DNA of 35,062 nucleotides from CAYUEQ01 sp964443805. GTDB lineage: Bacteria > Bacillota_I > Bacilli_A > RF39 > UBA660. The notes under the pieces are model-generated. The model worked only from the letters and a program-made list of their open reading frames with translations. It was not told where the DNA came from and did not search any database. The DNA lies in NCBI GenBank assembly GCA_964443805.1, contig CAYUEQ010000003.1:1-35062 (forward strand). The letters run 5' to 3'. Shown in pieces: positions 15,638 to 22,720 of the stretch (the stretch's first letter is position 1; each line of letters starts with the position of its first letter). A program made the position numbers and the translations under genes.

Positions 15638-16121
15638 AATTCTCTGTTTTTTCTTTAATATACTTTTTACCATAAGTATTAGTATCTATTTCAACATCTT
15701 TTATTTCAAAAGAAACAACTTTTTCTTTATATGTTTCATATGCGAAAGGATCTCTTGTGTAGTCCAAATAAAGAATAAATTTACCATTTTTATAATGGAA
15801 TTGATCTATTAACGGAAAATCTTCACGAGTATAATTAATAAGTGTTATAGATGAATCTTTTTGATTTTGAACATCGTTATAGAACTGCTGTACTTTTTCT
15901 TCATTGGCTGAATAGTTTCTTCTGTAAATTACGTATCCATCTTTTTCGGCGTTATCAAAATTGTAATCTACTGGTATTGTGTATTCAACACCTTTAATTT
16001 TAAAGGGTTTATTTTTAATTACATTACTTATGAGTGTTCCTAGTATTGCAATAACAGTTAGTATAAGAGCAAAATAAATTAATGCTTTAGTATTATTGTC
16101 TAGTTCATTAAATTTTATCAT
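15636..16121 (-). CDS. Single-pass membrane protein of unknown function
   Basis: 161 residues. After a short hydrophilic N-terminus (MIKFNELDNNTK) there is one membrane helix at about 13-35 (ALIYFALILTVIAILGTLIS), then a ~125-residue polar domain rich in Tyr, Asp and Lys, probably outside the cell, with IPVDYNFDNAEKDGYVIY near its start. I do not recognise a family. It is the last gene of a five-gene minus-strand operon, 11 bp after the zinc-ribbon gene, so it likely works with those envelope proteins. Preceded by AAGGAATG. Confidence 0.8.
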   Translation of the reverse strand: MIKFNELDNNTKALIYFALILTVIAILGTLISNVIKNKPFKIKGVEYTIPVDYNFDNAEKDGYVIYRRNYSANEEKVQQFYNDVQNQKDSSITLINYTREDFPLIDQFHYKNGKFILYLDYTRDPFAYETYKEKVVSFEIKDVEIDTNTYGKKYIKEKTEN

Positions 16122-16132
16122 ATAATCATTCC

Positions 16133-16387
16133 TTAACTATTTTTTAATATTGTATATATTAGTATTGTTAATATTAATATTAACATAATAATAACTGTAA
16201 TGCCAATTGATAAAATTAAAATATTACTTTTGTTTTTTTCTTCTTTTTCTTCACTCAAATTTAGTTTGTTAATTTGGGCTGATAATTGAGCATTAACTTC
16301 TGAAATGTTGTTGTATGTTTTTAAGCCACACGTACGACAATAAGCATCTATTTCTTTTATTTCATGAGAACATCTTCGACAAATCAT
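16133..16387 (-). CDS. Zinc-ribbon protein with C-terminal membrane anchor
   Basis: 84 residues. The N-terminus is a zinc ribbon, MICRRC...YCRTCG with C3, C6, C17, C20; a Glu/Lys/Ser-rich linker follows, then a membrane helix at ~55-80 (NILILSIGITVIIMLILILT). Topology is presumably ribbon inside, tail anchored in the membrane. The same ribbon-plus-helix arrangement starts the metallopeptidase at the head of this operon (18310-19449), suggesting a common cytosolic partner or assembly module. Directly adjacent to the neighbouring gene (no gap). Specific role unknown. Confidence 0.82.
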   Translation of the reverse strand: MICRRCSHEIKEIDAYCRTCGLKTYNNISEVNAQLSAQINKLNLSEEKEEKNKSNILILSIGITVIIMLILILTILIYTILKNS

Positions 16388-16873
16388 TTAATCACCTAAT
16401 ATTTCTATTTTTGATATTATTTTAATAACATTATCTAGATAGATATCAAACTCGTCTTTATCGTTGCTATATTCGACGATTACAACGTATTCTGCCTTTT
16501 GGAGGATAGAAGTTAGTAGTTGGTTGTCTTCACCCTCTAAAATCAAATTAGCGCCTAAATAGTTAGTATTAAATGTGTTAGTATCTTCGTATATAAGAGT
16601 GTAGTCATGATATTCTGCTTTTACAATATTTTTAATAGTAGCTATAGTTTTAGAATTGTCTAATTTATTGACATAGACATTTATTACTGCATCTTCTTTA
16701 GTTAATGTTAATATATTATTTTTTTCTTCTATATTCCAGATATTATCATAATCAAATTTTATATCATTATTTTTATAGTGTTTTGTAACAACAAAATTTT
16801 TATAATATAGTATACTTATAATTATAACTAATATTAATATAATAGACATAATCAAAATTAATTTTTTTTTCAT
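16388..16873 (-). CDS. Membrane-anchored or exported protein, unknown function (weak PsbP/DcrB-like pattern)
   Basis: 161 residues. MKKKLILIMSIILILVIIIS begins with a signal anchor at ~4-23 and no clear cleavage or lipobox site, so it is probably tethered. The outer domain starts with FDYDNIWNIEEKNN and ends with a YVVIVEYSND...VIKIISKIEIL pattern. Alternating strands and a final helix-strand faintly recall PsbP/DcrB-like lipoprotein domains (FxYPxxW...), but this is only a visual resemblance. Its ATG shares one base with the stop of the upstream pseudoprotease gene, implying translational coupling. Confidence 0.78.
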   Translation of the reverse strand: MKKKLILIMSIILILVIIISILYYKNFVVTKHYKNNDIKFDYDNIWNIEEKNNILTLTKEDAVINVYVNKLDNSKTIATIKNIVKAEYHDYTLIYEDTNTFNTNYLGANLILEGEDNQLLTSILQKAEYVVIVEYSNDKDEFDIYLDNVIKIISKIEILGD

Positions 16874-18309
16874 TATTTTTCCTCCACTATTACCAATAAA
16901 TAATTAAATACATCAAGTAGAATTATATTATAATTAGAGTTAGAGTATATTTCTTTAATGTTACTTTTAGTTACTTTAAATCCTTCATCAATTAATTGTG
17001 TTGTAAATAAACTTGTCTGACTTAAAGTACCCAATAGTTTATAATTGTTTGCATTGTATTTAAAAGTAGTAATATTATCTTTAGTACTTATTTTAATTAA
17101 ATCTAAATCGATATTGTTATTTAAATCTCCAATGTTAACTTGAGTAGATTTTAATATTTCGCTTTCGTTATTTAATGTAGATGTATAAAAATTATTTTTT
17201 ATTTCTTTTAAACTGACTGCACTAATATTAGAGTAAGTTAAGTTATTTAGTTTAGTTTGAATATCTTTTAAATATTGATTTTTAATACTAAGAGTTATTG
17301 GAGATTCTAAAAAATTATTCTTTGTCATTCCAATTAATTTCCCAAATTCATTAAATAAGGGAGCTCCTGCATCATTCAATGAAGAAGGTAGAAGTGTTAT
17401 TAAGTTTTCTTTATCTAATAAATTACCACCAGTAGTAGATAATTTAAAACCATCTTTTGTTCCTACTTGATAAACATCTTTATAATTTGTGTCTACTTCT
17501 AGATAGTGAGTAATATCACTATCAACTTTTAATAGGGCAAGATCTAAGTGATGATTGTAGTCCACTAAACCAACAATGTTATATGTTTGATGATTGTTTG
17601 AAACCGATATAATATCACTTTCATTTAATGAATTATTAATATAATCAAAACTTGTTGCTATAATTCCATTGCTAATAAAAAATCCAACAGCAGTATTTAT
17701 TATTCCATTATTTTTATATGTATGTAAGATAACAACTTTATCATAATCAAAATTAATGTTTTTATTATCTATATCTGGAATATTATTAATATTGTTATCC
17801 ATAAGATTGTAAGTTTCTAAAAACAATTTATTATTATCTTTAGCTTCGTTAAAAAAGTTTTCAATAATATCGTTAGGCTCTAAAACTACATTAACTATTT
17901 TATTGTCTTTTAAAAAATAAGTCAGTCCTAAATTGTTGTTATCATTTGTTTCAACAATAACTTTTGAAATAGTATAAACGTTAGTTTCGATATAATCTAC
18001 TACATTAATATAATTAACTTTTATTTTTAATTCTTTTATATCCTTATGTACATCTTTAATTATCGAATCACTATTTTTATCATAACTATATTTTAAAACT
18101 TCTTTACTTTTATTTTTATTAATTAGTTGATGAGTAATATCTTTAATAAGTTTTTTATTATATGTTTTTGGTGTTACATCTTGAATAATTTTTGTTGGTA
18201 GTTTTGCTTTAATACTTCCATAAAAATTATTATAATCAAAGTTTATTTCTTTGATATCTGCAAATACAACTGTAGGTAGTAAAAGCAGTAGTAATAAACA
18301 TTTTTTCAT
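16873..18309 (-). CDS. Exported HtrA/trypsin-like protein lacking catalytic His and Ser (pseudoprotease)
   Basis: 478 residues. Signal peptide at 1-17 (MKKCLLLLLLLPTVVFA). Residues ~190-350 read like a degenerate HtrA/trypsin-fold domain: VGFFISNGIIATSFDYI corresponds to the GSGVIIxxxGYIVTNxHV stretch, but Asp 222 stands where the catalytic His should be. YNHHLDLALLKVD (251-263) keeps the Asp of the DLAxLKV motif. LNDAGAPLFNEFGKLIGM (311-328) matches GNSGGPLxNxxGxVIGI, with Ala 314 in place of the nucleophilic Ser. Flanking regions (~20-185 and 355-478) are unrecognised. It is second in the operon after a membrane metallopeptidase. Likely a binding or regulatory pseudoprotease; fold assignment is by eye. 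Confidence 0.72.
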   Translation of the reverse strand: MKKCLLLLLLLPTVVFADIKEINFDYNNFYGSIKAKLPTKIIQDVTPKTYNKKLIKDITHQLINKNKSKEVLKYSYDKNSDSIIKDVHKDIKELKIKVNYINVVDYIETNVYTISKVIVETNDNNNLGLTYFLKDNKIVNVVLEPNDIIENFFNEAKDNNKLFLETYNLMDNNINNIPDIDNKNINFDYDKVVILHTYKNNGIINTAVGFFISNGIIATSFDYINNSLNESDIISVSNNHQTYNIVGLVDYNHHLDLALLKVDSDITHYLEVDTNYKDVYQVGTKDGFKLSTTGGNLLDKENLITLLPSSLNDAGAPLFNEFGKLIGMTKNNFLESPITLSIKNQYLKDIQTKLNNLTYSNISAVSLKEIKNNFYTSTLNNESEILKSTQVNIGDLNNNIDLDLIKISTKDNITTFKYNANNYKLLGTLSQTSLFTTQLIDEGFKVTKSNIKEIYSNSNYNIILLDVFNYLLVIVEEK

Positions 18310-19449
18310 TTAATTAGTACCTCCTAAAATATTTTTTAAAACATTGATAATTTCGATTGATGCAAGTGATGCATTGGTGTCGTTTAAGAAATAGTCGTGA
18401 ACTGCTTCGGCAATTGTTTCATCATAAATAGAAGAAATAGCATAATCTGAGATTAAGGAACAAAAATCAGTTTCACTTAAATTTTCAGAAGGATAATTTA
18501 TTTGATAATTATTATAAGCTTTTTTTATAATATCGTGAGAAAAGGAACCACTACTTACGGCATTACTTATTTTCAAAGCAGTGGGGAATGAATCTTTATC
18601 AACCATTACTAAACTATCAACATCATTTTCTTTTAAAAGTGCAACAAAAGAAATGTAATGACCTAGTTCATGAGCTATTGAAGACATTCCATAAGCATTA
18701 GGTGGAAAGTAACCAATTTCTGATGCTTTTTTTACAGTATTATCTAAAAAAGAATAGTTTAAAAAATAATTACTGTTTAATATAAGCATTGATTTAGTAA
18801 CTAGAGGATAGTCTTTTATATTTAAATTACTATTAGCAAATTCAAAAATAGGAATATATGCTGCAATAAAATTATCATCAACTTTTGGATTCATCAAAGT
18901 TATATTTGACATATATCCTAAAGTTTCTGGAAATATATTAAAGACTTTTGTTAATATTTTTTCAAGTTCTAAAACTACTTTATTTTCCATTTCGCATAAA
19001 TTAACAGCTGTTATATTAAAATTAGTACTAATTCTTTTTTCTATTTCAGCAATACTTTTTTTTTGACAAGTTTCTTTTTGTGTATTTGAATGATTTAGTA
19101 TTAATTCTTTGCCATCATTAATACTAAATATTTCCTCTTTCTTAAAAACAGTGTCATAGTCGATAGAAGTTTTATAATAACCGTACAATGAAGTGCTTTT
19201 TTCATATGATGAACTTGTATATAAACTATCGTTCAAATATAATTTTCCCGTTCTTGTTGAAAAAAAGTAAATAAAAACAGCTAAAACTAAAATAAAAATA
19301 CTTAAGAAAGAGAATAAAGATCCAATTAAATCAACGTTATCAGTATTAATGTTAGTTGTTAAAGAAATGGGTTTCTTTAAATATACACCGCATTGATAAC
19401 AAAAACGATCAGTACTTTCACATGTTGCACCACAGGCGTTGCATCTCAC
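18310..19449 (-). CDS. Zinc-ribbon membrane-anchored metallopeptidase (HELGH)
   Basis: 379 residues. N-terminal zinc ribbon with C3, C6 and C17, C20 (RCNACG...FCYQCG), membrane helix at ~44-64 (LFSFLSIFILVLAVFIYFF), then a ~315-residue outer domain. The zincin motif HELGH is at 260-264 in SSIAHELGHYISFVALL, and IAEAVHDYF at 346-354 resembles the (F)AExFADY segment supplying the third, Glu ligand in several gluzincins (here E348 or nearby). So ligands and catalytic Glu look intact. First gene of the minus operon, started by GTG 19449 after AAGGTGAT, with its own consensus promoter. Substrate unknown; the adjacent pseudoprotease and cohesin/dockerin-like proteins are candidate partners. Confidence 0.8.
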   Translation of the reverse strand: MRCNACGATCESTDRFCYQCGVYLKKPISLTTNINTDNVDLIGSLFSFLSIFILVLAVFIYFFSTRTGKLYLNDSLYTSSSYEKSTSLYGYYKTSIDYDTVFKKEEIFSINDGKELILNHSNTQKETCQKKSIAEIEKRISTNFNITAVNLCEMENKVVLELEKILTKVFNIFPETLGYMSNITLMNPKVDDNFIAAYIPIFEFANSNLNIKDYPLVTKSMLILNSNYFLNYSFLDNTVKKASEIGYFPPNAYGMSSIAHELGHYISFVALLKENDVDSLVMVDKDSFPTALKISNAVSSGSFSHDIIKKAYNNYQINYPSENLSETDFCSLISDYAISSIYDETIAEAVHDYFLNDTNASLASIEIINVLKNILGGTN

Positions 19450-19473
19450 TTAATCACCTTCTATTCTATATTA

Positions 19474-19502
19474 ATTCTATATTTTAATTATTTCTTTGTC
19501 AA
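19474..19502 (-). promoter_or_regulatory. Promoter of the five-gene minus-strand operon
   Basis: Reading the minus strand, TTGACA (19502-19497), 17 bp, then TAGAAT (19479-19474): a perfect -35 and a one-mismatch -10. The implied start is about 20 bp before the GTG start of the metallopeptidase. Confidence 0.75.
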
Positions 19503-19505
19503 TAG

Positions 19506-19535
19506 TTGACTAAAAATAAAAATGTGTGTTATTAT
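19506..19535 (+). promoter_or_regulatory. Divergent promoter of the cohesin-like/dockerin-like pair
   Basis: TTGACT (19506-19511), 18 bp, TATTAT (19530-19535). Its -35 lies only three bases (TAG) from the -35 of the opposite promoter, forming the near-palindrome TGTCAATAGTTGACTA, so the two polymerases would exclude each other or share a regulator. Confidence 0.65.
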
Positions 19536-19580
19536 TAAAATACTAATAGGGTATATTAATAGTAGAATGTGAGGTAAATA

Positions 19581-20078
19581 ATGAAAAAAATATTTAGTAT
19601 AATTATAGGAGCGATTTTATTACTACCGATAGTAGTATCAGCATCAGATTTTACAGTTTCTTTATCATGCCCAACTCAAGTTGATGCAGGGAAAGAATTT
19701 ACTTGTACTGTTAGTACATCAGATCCATCAGTTACTGCTTTTCAAGCAACAATTGATTTATCAGAGGCATCAAATTTACAATTAAATGGGACTAAAACAA
19801 CAGAATCATTTATCGGTAAAACAGGTAATATATTTTTAACTTCATCAAATGATTCATCTGGTATTCAAAAAATAAGATTAACTTCAATTTCTGATAGTAA
19901 TTCAAGGAATGCCAATAATGTTGAAACAGAAGTTACGGTAGGAACAGAAACTGCAACCCCAAAAGAAAACCCTGACAACTCAATCGATGGCCCTCTAGTT
20001 TTAATATTAGTAATTTCAGCACTGGCTATTTGTGGTTATTATGTATTTAATAAAAATAGCATATTTACTTCAATATAA
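19581..20078 (+). CDS. Exported cohesin-like protein with C-terminal membrane anchor
   Basis: 165 residues. Signal peptide 1-21 (MKKIFSIIIG...VVSA). Residues ~23-120 look like a beta-sandwich: FTVSLSCPTQVDAGKEFTC, then VTAFQATIDLSEASNLQL, a pattern close to the first strands of cohesin domains (xGxxFxVxV...ixxFQfxidyD). True cohesins are ~140-150 residues, so this is short and the call is tentative. A membrane helix lies at ~139-157 (GPLVLILVISALAICGYYVF) with a short cytosolic tail and no sortase motif. The following gene encodes a dockerin module. GAGG precedes ATG 19581. Confidence 0.7.
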   Translation: MKKIFSIIIGAILLLPIVVSASDFTVSLSCPTQVDAGKEFTCTVSTSDPSVTAFQATIDLSEASNLQLNGTKTTESFIGKTGNIFLTSSNDSSGIQKIRLTSISDSNSRNANNVETEVTVGTETATPKENPDNSIDGPLVLILVISALAICGYYVFNKNSIFTSI

Positions 20079-20098
20079 TAATAAAAGGACTATATTAA

Positions 20099-20761
20099 AT
20101 GAAAAGAAAAACAGAAGATGTAGAGGTGTTGTTTCCTACTGAAACAACAAAACCAAAAACTAAAATTAAATCTAATAACTTAAAAGCGAAATATATTATT
20201 CCTATTTCGCTTATTTGTGTTATTTCTGCCTTATGTATATATGGTGGTATGGTTGTATTAATGGAAAAAGAAAAAACTAGCATCAATGCTGTTCCGTTAC
20301 AGATAACTGATAAACAAGTTGATATAAAAGATATTACAATTCAAGAAGTTAAACTTGTAATAGGAGAAACAAAAAAAGCGACTATTAATATTATTCCTAG
20401 AAATGCAACAGCTAAAAATCTAGTTTGGTCAATTGATAATTCAGAGGTAGCTATAGTTAATAGTAATGGAGATATAACTGGTATGAGTATTGGTGAGGCT
20501 AATTTAACAGTTGCTACAGAAGATGGTCAAATAGCTGCAAGTACAAAAATTGTAATTGATGGCTCAATTGTAGAGAATGAAAACAACTGTATAATCGGAG
20601 ATGCTAATGGAGATAATATAATAAACAACTTTGATATCTTATATTTAATGAATTATCTCAATAATAATTTAGATAATGAAAATATTAATAAATGTTTAGA
20701 TTTAAACCAAGATAACAAAATAGATTTTCTTGATTTAATAGAATTAAAAAAGTTAATATAA
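20099..20761 (+). CDS. Membrane-anchored Ig-like (Big_2) protein with type I dockerin-like C-terminus
   Basis: 220 residues. A cytosolic Lys-rich N-terminus (~30 residues) precedes one membrane helix (~32-55). The outer part has a Big_2 Ig-like domain at ~76-153 (LVIGETKKATINIIPRNAT, VWSIDNSEVAIVNSNGDITG, GEANLTV) and two dockerin repeats at ~166-220: DANGDNIINNFD and DLNQDNKIDFLD, each fitting the calcium loop DxNxDxxxxxxD, followed by ILYLMNYL and LIELKKL helices. Dockerins bind cohesins in established systems; pairing with the upstream protein is inference. 20 bp after that gene, same transcript. Confidence 0.83.
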   Translation: MKRKTEDVEVLFPTETTKPKTKIKSNNLKAKYIIPISLICVISALCIYGGMVVLMEKEKTSINAVPLQITDKQVDIKDITIQEVKLVIGETKKATINIIPRNATAKNLVWSIDNSEVAIVNSNGDITGMSIGEANLTVATEDGQIAASTKIVIDGSIVENENNCIIGDANGDNIINNFDILYLMNYLNNNLDNENINKCLDLNQDNKIDFLDLIELKKLI

Positions 20762-20783
20762 GCAGTTTAAAAACTGTTTTTTA
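20760..20783 (+). terminator. Weak Rho-independent terminator
   Basis: GCAGTT TAAA AACTGT with a following T run right after the dockerin gene's stop. Short stem (about 5-6 bp). Confidence 0.5.
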
Positions 20784-20784
20784 A

Positions 20785-20813
20785 TTGATATAAAAAAATG
20801 TTTATGTTATTAT
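20785..20813 (+). promoter_or_regulatory. Promoter for the 20844 gene pair
   Basis: TTGATA (20785-20790), 17 bp, TATTAT (20808-20813), one mismatch in each box. The start would be ~25 bp before the ATG at 20844. Confidence 0.6.
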
Positions 20814-20843
20814 TGATTTAGAATAAAAAGGGTGTGATTATCT

Positions 20844-21497
20844 ATGGCTAAGATAAGGCCAATAAGAGGTTTAGATAGTGATATTGAAAATATTGCTATG
20901 ACTAAAGCAGAAACAATTATAATAAGAGATGAAGCAATTGATAAAGTAGAAGTCCTTTCGTTGCAAGAGCAAATATACTCTAGTATTAAAAGAATAACTA
21001 TGGCTTTAGGATTTTCAGTAAAAGAGGTTCAGTTTTGTAAAAGAATGATTAAAGAATGTGAAGATATAAGTCAAAAGGATTTTCCTAAAGAAGATTTAGA
21101 AAGTATTGAAAGAGATAAACAAGACTATATCGAAAGAGAAAAAGAAGCTAATAAAAAAATAGTTTCTAAAGCAATTGAGCTAAATGCAGAAATAACAAAC
21201 TTAGAAGAACTTAAAAAACACAAAAGTAAATACTTAACAGATGATATTATAAGTAATTTAGATCGTATGATTAATGAAATTGAACAATTTAAAAAATCTT
21301 TGGAAATTGATGATATAGAAAATAGTGAAATATATACTGAAATTCAAAATGATAAAGAAAATGAAGATTTTGTTGATTTAGAAGCATTTTTAGGTATTCC
21401 GACAACAAAAACTAAGGAAAATGAGAGTACAGTAGAAAAAGAAGCAGATGTAGAACCGATGTTTAATACTGCACCAGAAATTGAAACTTTAATATAA
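20844..21497 (+). CDS. Cytosolic coiled-coil protein, unknown function
   Basis: 217 residues without signal or membrane segment. The first ~70 residues (MAKIRPIRGLDSDIENIAM, then LQEQIYSSIKRITMALGF) look globular. Residues ~75-160 are highly charged and helical, likely coiled coil (ESIERDKQDYIEREKEANKK), and the last ~50 residues are acidic and probably disordered (TKTKENESTVEKEADVE). No family recognised. Its last base is shared with the next gene's ATG, so the two are co-translated. AAGGGTGTGA precedes the ATG. Confidence 0.75.
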   Translation: MAKIRPIRGLDSDIENIAMTKAETIIIRDEAIDKVEVLSLQEQIYSSIKRITMALGFSVKEVQFCKRMIKECEDISQKDFPKEDLESIERDKQDYIEREKEANKKIVSKAIELNAEITNLEELKKHKSKYLTDDIISNLDRMINEIEQFKKSLEIDDIENSEIYTEIQNDKENEDFVDLEAFLGIPTTKTKENESTVEKEADVEPMFNTAPEIETLI

Positions 21498-21736
21498 TGA
21501 TATTCAAAGAAAATGCTATTATTACATTAAAAAATGGTAGAAAGTATATAATTTCAGTTGAAATAAATTATGAGAATAAACAATATTTGCTTACTAACGC
21601 TTTAGATGAAACTAAAAAAGTAATGGTAAAAGAAATATTAATATTTCAAGTAGATAACAATTCAGTAATACCAATAGACGATGTTGATTTATTAAATAAA
21701 TTAATACCATTATTTAAAGATAAAATTAGTAATTAA
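21497..21736 (+). CDS. Small protein, weakly DUF1292-like
   Basis: 79 residues: strands with IITLKNGRKYIISVEINYEN, then KVMVKEILIFQVDNN and a closing acidic helix IDDVDLLNKLIPLFKDK. The order (target strand, Tyr-containing strands, acidic ending with a terminal helix) recalls the DUF1292/YrzB family of small Bacillota proteins, but the match is only by eye. Overlaps the preceding gene by one base (TAATG). Function unknown. Confidence 0.7.
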   Translation: MIFKENAIITLKNGRKYIISVEINYENKQYLLTNALDETKKVMVKEILIFQVDNNSVIPIDDVDLLNKLIPLFKDKISN

Positions 21737-21760
21737 CACTGTATATTACAGTGTTTTTAT
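21735..21760 (+). terminator. Rho-independent terminator
   Basis: AACACTGTA (21735-21743), loop TAT, TACAGTGTT (21747-21755), followed by a T-rich run. Perfect 9-bp stem. Confidence 0.85.
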
Positions 21761-21855
21761 TTTGGTTACTTATTTTGAGATTAAAATTGTTTATGATAAA
21801 TTTTATGTTCTAGTAAATAAAACTTAGAACTAATATAGATATTTCCCTTATTAAA

Positions 21856-21864
21856 TGATATAAT
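21856..21864 (+). promoter_or_regulatory. Extended -10 promoter of rubrerythrin
   Basis: TGATATAAT carries the extended -10 TGnTATAAT; the -35 position is weak (TAGATA at 21836-21841). The start would lie near 21871, leaving a very short leader with AAGGAGATGA as ribosome binding site. I saw no clear PerR box. Confidence 0.6.
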
Positions 21865-21886
21865 TAATATGTAAGGAGATGATTTA

Positions 21887-22426
21887 ATGGAATTAAAAGG
21901 AACAAAAACAGAAAAAAATTTACTAGCGGCTTTTGCTGGTGAATCTCAAGCTCGTGTTAAGTATGAATACTATGCTTCTCAAGCTAAAAAAGATGGTTAT
22001 GAGCAAATAGCAGCTATTTTTGATGAGACATCAAGAAATGAAAAAGAACATGCAAAATTATGGTTTAAATATCTAAATGGTGGTAAAGTACCAACAACTA
22101 CTGAAAACCTAAAAGATGCAGCTGAAGGTGAAAACTATGAATGGACTGAAATGTATAAAGAATTTGCAATAACAGCACGCGAAGAAGGATTTGATGAAAT
22201 CGCAGATTTATTCGATGGTGTAGCTGGTGTTGAAGTTGAACATGAAAAAAGATATTTACAATTTTTAGGAAATATTGATAACAATATTGTTTTCCAAAGA
22301 GATGATAAAGTTAAATGGATCTGCCGTAACTGTGGACATATTTATGAAGGTCAAGATGCACTTGAATTATGTCCAGTGTGTGCACATTCACAATCATATA
22401 TGGAATTAAAAGCAGAAAACTACTAA
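21887..22426 (+). CDS. rbr: Rubrerythrin
   Basis: Non-haem di-iron peroxidase that reduces hydrogen peroxide in anaerobes, in the cytosol. The ferritin-like domain (1-~135) has iron-ligand motifs with E19 (FAGESQA), E52xxH55 (NEKEH) and E116xxH119 (EVEHEK). The C-terminal rubredoxin-like domain (~143-179) binds iron through C146, C149, C162, C165 (ICRNCG, LCPVCAH). 179 residues, a full-length classical rubrerythrin. Single-gene unit between two terminators. It suggests an anaerobic or microaerobic life. Confidence 0.97.
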   Translation: MELKGTKTEKNLLAAFAGESQARVKYEYYASQAKKDGYEQIAAIFDETSRNEKEHAKLWFKYLNGGKVPTTTENLKDAAEGENYEWTEMYKEFAITAREEGFDEIADLFDGVAGVEVEHEKRYLQFLGNIDNNIVFQRDDKVKWICRNCGHIYEGQDALELCPVCAHSQSYMELKAENY

Positions 22427-22447
22427 AAGAGCTAAGCTCTTTTTTTA
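22425..22447 (+). terminator. Rho-independent terminator of rbr
   Basis: AAAAGAGC, loop TAA, GCTCTTTT (22436-22443) followed by more T; right after the stop codon. Confidence 0.85.
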
Positions 22448-22459
22448 TGTTTCTAGTAC

Positions 22460-22488
22460 TTGAATAATAAAATTCTATATGGTAAAAT
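22460..22488 (+). promoter_or_regulatory. Promoter of the pheST T-box transcript
   Basis: TTGAAT (22460-22465), 17 bp, TAAAAT (22483-22488). The implied start near 22495 is at the 5' edge of the T-box leader. Confidence 0.6.
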
Positions 22489-22494
22489 ATCATT

Positions 22495-22710
22495 AATTAA
22501 TATATTGATAAATGGAACTTTAGTAGTTATTAATAAACCTTAAAAGAGAAGAGTATCTGGGCTGAAAATACTTTATAAAATTAATAACGAATTTCAACCA
22601 TTTTAGTATTAAATGTGAATAGAGCAATAATCTATAATAAAGAGCTAGATTTCTAGAATTTGGGTGGTACCGCGGATATAATTCGTCCCATATTTTAGAA
22701 TTTTTTTATT
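22495..22710 (+). promoter_or_regulatory. T-box riboswitch, predicted specifier UUC (Phe)
   Basis: The T-box core TGGGTGGTACCGCGG at 22661-22675 is diagnostic. In stem I an AGTA (22552-22555) is opposed by GAA just before TTC (22593-22595) followed by A, as in the AGUA/GAA specifier-loop arrangement, so the specifier is read as UUC (Phe), matching pheST downstream. The terminator would form between TGGG (22661-22664) with flanking GC and CGTCCCA (22684-22690), followed by T-rich sequence. Uncharged tRNA-Phe would promote readthrough by stabilising the antiterminator, as established for T-boxes. Confidence 0.93.
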
Positions 22711-22720
22711 GGAGGAAAAA

